DNA from: Acidobacteriota bacterium
GTDB lineage: Bacteria; Acidobacteriota; Vicinamibacteria; Vicinamibacterales; Fen-181
Length of the DNA stretch: 61,330 nucleotides
Reading direction: 5' to 3'
NCBI GenBank assembly: GCA_003170135.1
Contig: PMZR01000139.1
Location: 1-61,330 of the forward strand
The stretch's first letter is position 1. The number at the start of each line of letters is the position of its first letter. Below, piece by piece: positions 60,080 through 61,330 of the stretch. The notes under the pieces were generated by a model. The model saw nothing but the letters and a program-made list of their open reading frames with translations, did no database searches and had not been told where the DNA came from. Position numbers and translations under genes: made by a program.

Positions 60080-60484
60080 CTATCGCGTCCCGCCCGCGAG
60101 CCGCATCCCGACCGCGAGGCCGAGGTAGTACGCGGCGTCGATCTGCCCCGAGTACAGGTTACAGGCTGCGTCCGATGTAGAGTCGAGATCGTCCCGGGCG
60201 CCAGGGGGGAACGCCTTTTCGATCGCTTCGTCGAGTTTCTCCAGTTTCTTTTCCGCTTCCGCGTAGCGGTCCGGTTCGTGCTGGCGGGCAAGGTCGATCA
60301 CAAGGCTGTTGAAGCGGTCCATATCATCGCTGGACAGCAGGGCTCCGTTGATCACGAGGAACGTTCCTGCCCGGGCATCAGCCAGCGCGAACAGGTCGAC
60401 GTGATCGGCTTCGAGCCCGTCGTCGCCCGCCATGGCGCGCAGTTCTCCAATCAGCGGGGACTCGGCGTGTTTCACTCGTGGCAT
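60080..60484 (-). CDS. small protein of the GLxxGxRLxGG family, beside the second integrase
   Basis: The 134-residue protein ends GQIDAAYYLGLAVGMRLAGG, almost identical to the end of the protein encoded at 56666. The rest is helical and acidic (AEAEKKLEKLDEAIEKAFPP). ATG 60484 is chosen because GGAGG lies six bases upstream. Seventeen bases separate it from the integrase, so they are probably cotranscribed. Its recurrence next to both integrases is the strongest hint at a role. Confidence 0.7.
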   Translation of the reverse strand: MPRVKHAESPLIGELRAMAGDDGLEADHVDLFALADARAGTFLVINGALLSSDDMDRFNSLVIDLARQHEPDRYAEAEKKLEKLDEAIEKAFPPGARDDLDSTSDAACNLYSGQIDAAYYLGLAVGMRLAGGTR

Positions 60485-60557
60485 TTCGGCCTCCAAAGAG
60501 GCCGGGCGGGACTGCTACAATGTGGCAGCCGTTGGCCCGGTCATAGCGGGTTGACGG

Positions 60558-60914
60558 TTAGGGCCGCTTGCGCGCGCCAACGCGCTTGCGGTCCGCTTTC
60601 TGTGCGGCGCCCTGAGCTTTCAGCCACGGCCCGAGTGCCGATCGGATCTGCCAGGACAGCGAGGCCCCCGTCTTCTCGCGAAGCCCCTCCATCGCGTCGA
60701 CCAGGTCGGACTCAATTCGCACCGTGATGATTCGCTCTTTCGGCGCCACGGTCACATCGTATGACATGCAATACCGCCCGGTCAAGGTTAATTCTTCGCA
60801 ACATCGGCCACGTCGAGCCGCCGGCTCGAAGGACTCGCCGCAGTACTCGCACAGGCGGCCCGTAGAAAGCGCACGCTGCGTTTCTGGCGCGACTTCGACC
60901 TTCTGTTCGAGCAT
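60558..60914 (-). CDS. zinc-finger plus ribbon-helix-helix-like DNA-binding protein
   Basis: The N-terminal part has CEYCGESFEPAARRGRCCEE and a further Cys, a knuckle like those in small phage DNA-binding proteins. The C-terminal 45 residues (IITVRIESDLVDAMEGLREK, then TGASLSWQIRSALGPWLK) read as a ribbon-helix-helix of the CopG type. The combination is uncommon, and a start at the internal Met before SYDVTV would give the RHH alone. A repressor of the second element is a reasonable guess. Confidence 0.6.
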   Translation of the reverse strand: MLEQKVEVAPETQRALSTGRLCEYCGESFEPAARRGRCCEELTLTGRYCMSYDVTVAPKERIITVRIESDLVDAMEGLREKTGASLSWQIRSALGPWLKAQGAAQKADRKRVGARKRP

Positions 60915-61004
60915 TGCATCCCCCTGAGCCGGGCGCCCCGGGACATCCGCCCGGCAGCGCCAGCGCCAGGAGCATGCACGTCGCCAGGAGTGCGAGTCGT
61001 CGTC

Positions 61005-61274
61005 TCATCGGCCGATCCGTTCGGCCACGTGCTTGGCCTTGGTCCACATCGACTCGAACGGCGCCACCAGGGCACGCATCGCGTCGACGTCGCGGCGCCA
61101 CAACTGCAGCGCGGCCCGGTTCGGCACGTCCCCCGCCTGCACGCGCGTGACGAAACGGTCGAGGGCGTCGAGCGTGGCAATCCACGCCACGAGCACGCCG
61201 TCGACGCTGGTGATGAGCGCCTGTCGCGCTTCCCGTTGCTGGTCGCGTTGTCGTTTTGTCGTCCACATCGTCAT
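61005..61274 (-). CDS. hypothetical small protein
   Basis: The 89-residue product has a basic start (MTMWTTKRQRDQQREARQAL) and a long amphipathic helix. It is coupled by overlap to the partial gene upstream. No family is recognised. A short lipoprotein-like frame (61008 to 60712) starts in overlap with its stop but collides with the zinc-finger/RHH gene and is not called. Confidence 0.5.
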   Translation of the reverse strand: MTMWTTKRQRDQQREARQALITSVDGVLVAWIATLDALDRFVTRVQAGDVPNRAALQLWRRDVDAMRALVAPFESMWTKAKHVAERIGR

Positions 61275-61330
61275 GAGCCGCTGAAGACGCCGCGCTCGGT
61301 GAAGAGCGCGAGCAGGTTGTCGTACTGGTT
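61271..61330 (-). CDS. partial gene at window edge
   Basis: The last 19 residues (NQYDNLLALFTERGVFSGS) and a TGA stop are visible; the stop overlaps the ATG of the next gene. The rest lies outside the window. No function can be assigned. Confidence 0.45.
   Translation of the reverse strand, partial: NQYDNLLALFTERGVFSGS

Larger units (their letters stand above)
58598..61330. mobile_element. end of a second, related element (continues beyond window)
   Basis: It starts at the att repeat with its integrase reading toward it, followed by a small gene paralogous to one in element 1 and a further minus-strand operon. It probably integrated in the same tRNA and was displaced by, or placed before, element 1. 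The far att copy must lie right of 61330. Confidence 0.65.

Noticed and set aside
60712..61008. Lipoprotein-like frame (Rz1-like start) in overlap with the gene at 61005
   Set aside because: The first 20 residues look like a lipoprotein signal, but the rest is an out-of-frame reading of the zinc-finger/RHH gene. It is kept only as a remote possibility of an embedded lysis gene.

Overview
This is a high-GC bacterial chromosome segment. The order yicC-gmk-rpoZ-coaBC-uracil-DNA glycosylase-priA, a bactofilin, an orphan FdhE, and intergenic spacers packed with degenerate word-like repeats together suggest an Acidobacteriota genome, possibly of the Vicinamibacteria type. That placement is inference from gene content and sequence style. 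No marker rRNA lies in the window.

Bases 1-21,120 are mostly housekeeping. In order they encode a truncated M20 peptidase, a glutaredoxin-like protein, a D-Ala-D-Ala carboxypeptidase, FdhE, glycogen synthase, thioredoxin with thioredoxin reductase, a cysteine desulfurase-MnmA pair for tRNA thiolation, a bactofilin, a methyltransferase-like protein and a SAM hydrolase-type enzyme. These are followed by an acyl-CoA dehydrogenase, GlpX, an MFS permease, a Kef-type antiporter, TsaC, HflX, a TPR-SLH lipoprotein and PgsA.

Bases 21,140-34,162 form a cell-surface polysaccharide locus. It is split by a divergent control region at about 29.2-29.35 kb. The leftward arm carries five glycosyltransferases, a membrane-anchored initiating sugar-phosphate transferase and a UDP-glucuronate decarboxylase-like enzyme. 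The rightward arm carries UDP-glucose dehydrogenase, GalE, a GT2 enzyme and an MsbA-type ABC exporter. Together the nucleotide-sugar enzymes could run UDP-Glc to UDP-GlcA to UDP-Xyl.

Bases 34,249-44,482 return to housekeeping: YicC, Gmk, omega, CoaBC, family-4 UDG, PriA, an S2P-type protease, HU, Der, a MerR-type regulator and tRNA-Pro(GGG).

From 44,438 the window is accessory. A 14.2 kb integrated element lies between two identical 45-bp copies of the tRNA-Pro 3' half (44438-44482 and 58598-58642). Its order is: a CGNR-like zinc-finger gene facing the tRNA, an XRE repressor, an AlpA/excisionase-like wHTH, a D5-type SF3 helicase, a candidate origin with 9-bp direct repeats, and two tandem P27-like small-terminase genes. 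Then come an HK97-type prohead protease, several unknown genes, an HK97-gp10-like protein, a 1347-residue tape-measure protein, small conserved genes, an Xis-like protein and a tyrosine integrase. I see no large terminase, portal, major capsid or major tail gene. This resembles a phage satellite or a strongly reduced prophage. A 16-bp perfect palindrome, GTGCAGACGTCTGCAC, occurs five times inside the element and was not noticed elsewhere.

Immediately right of the second att copy lies a second, related integrase in opposite orientation. It is followed by a small gene paralogous to one beside the first integrase. This is apparently the end of a second element stacked on the same tRNA and running off the window. 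The most novel items are this tandem satellite-like array, its dispersed palindrome, the duplicated TerS genes and the small GLxxGxRLxGG protein family next to the integrases.
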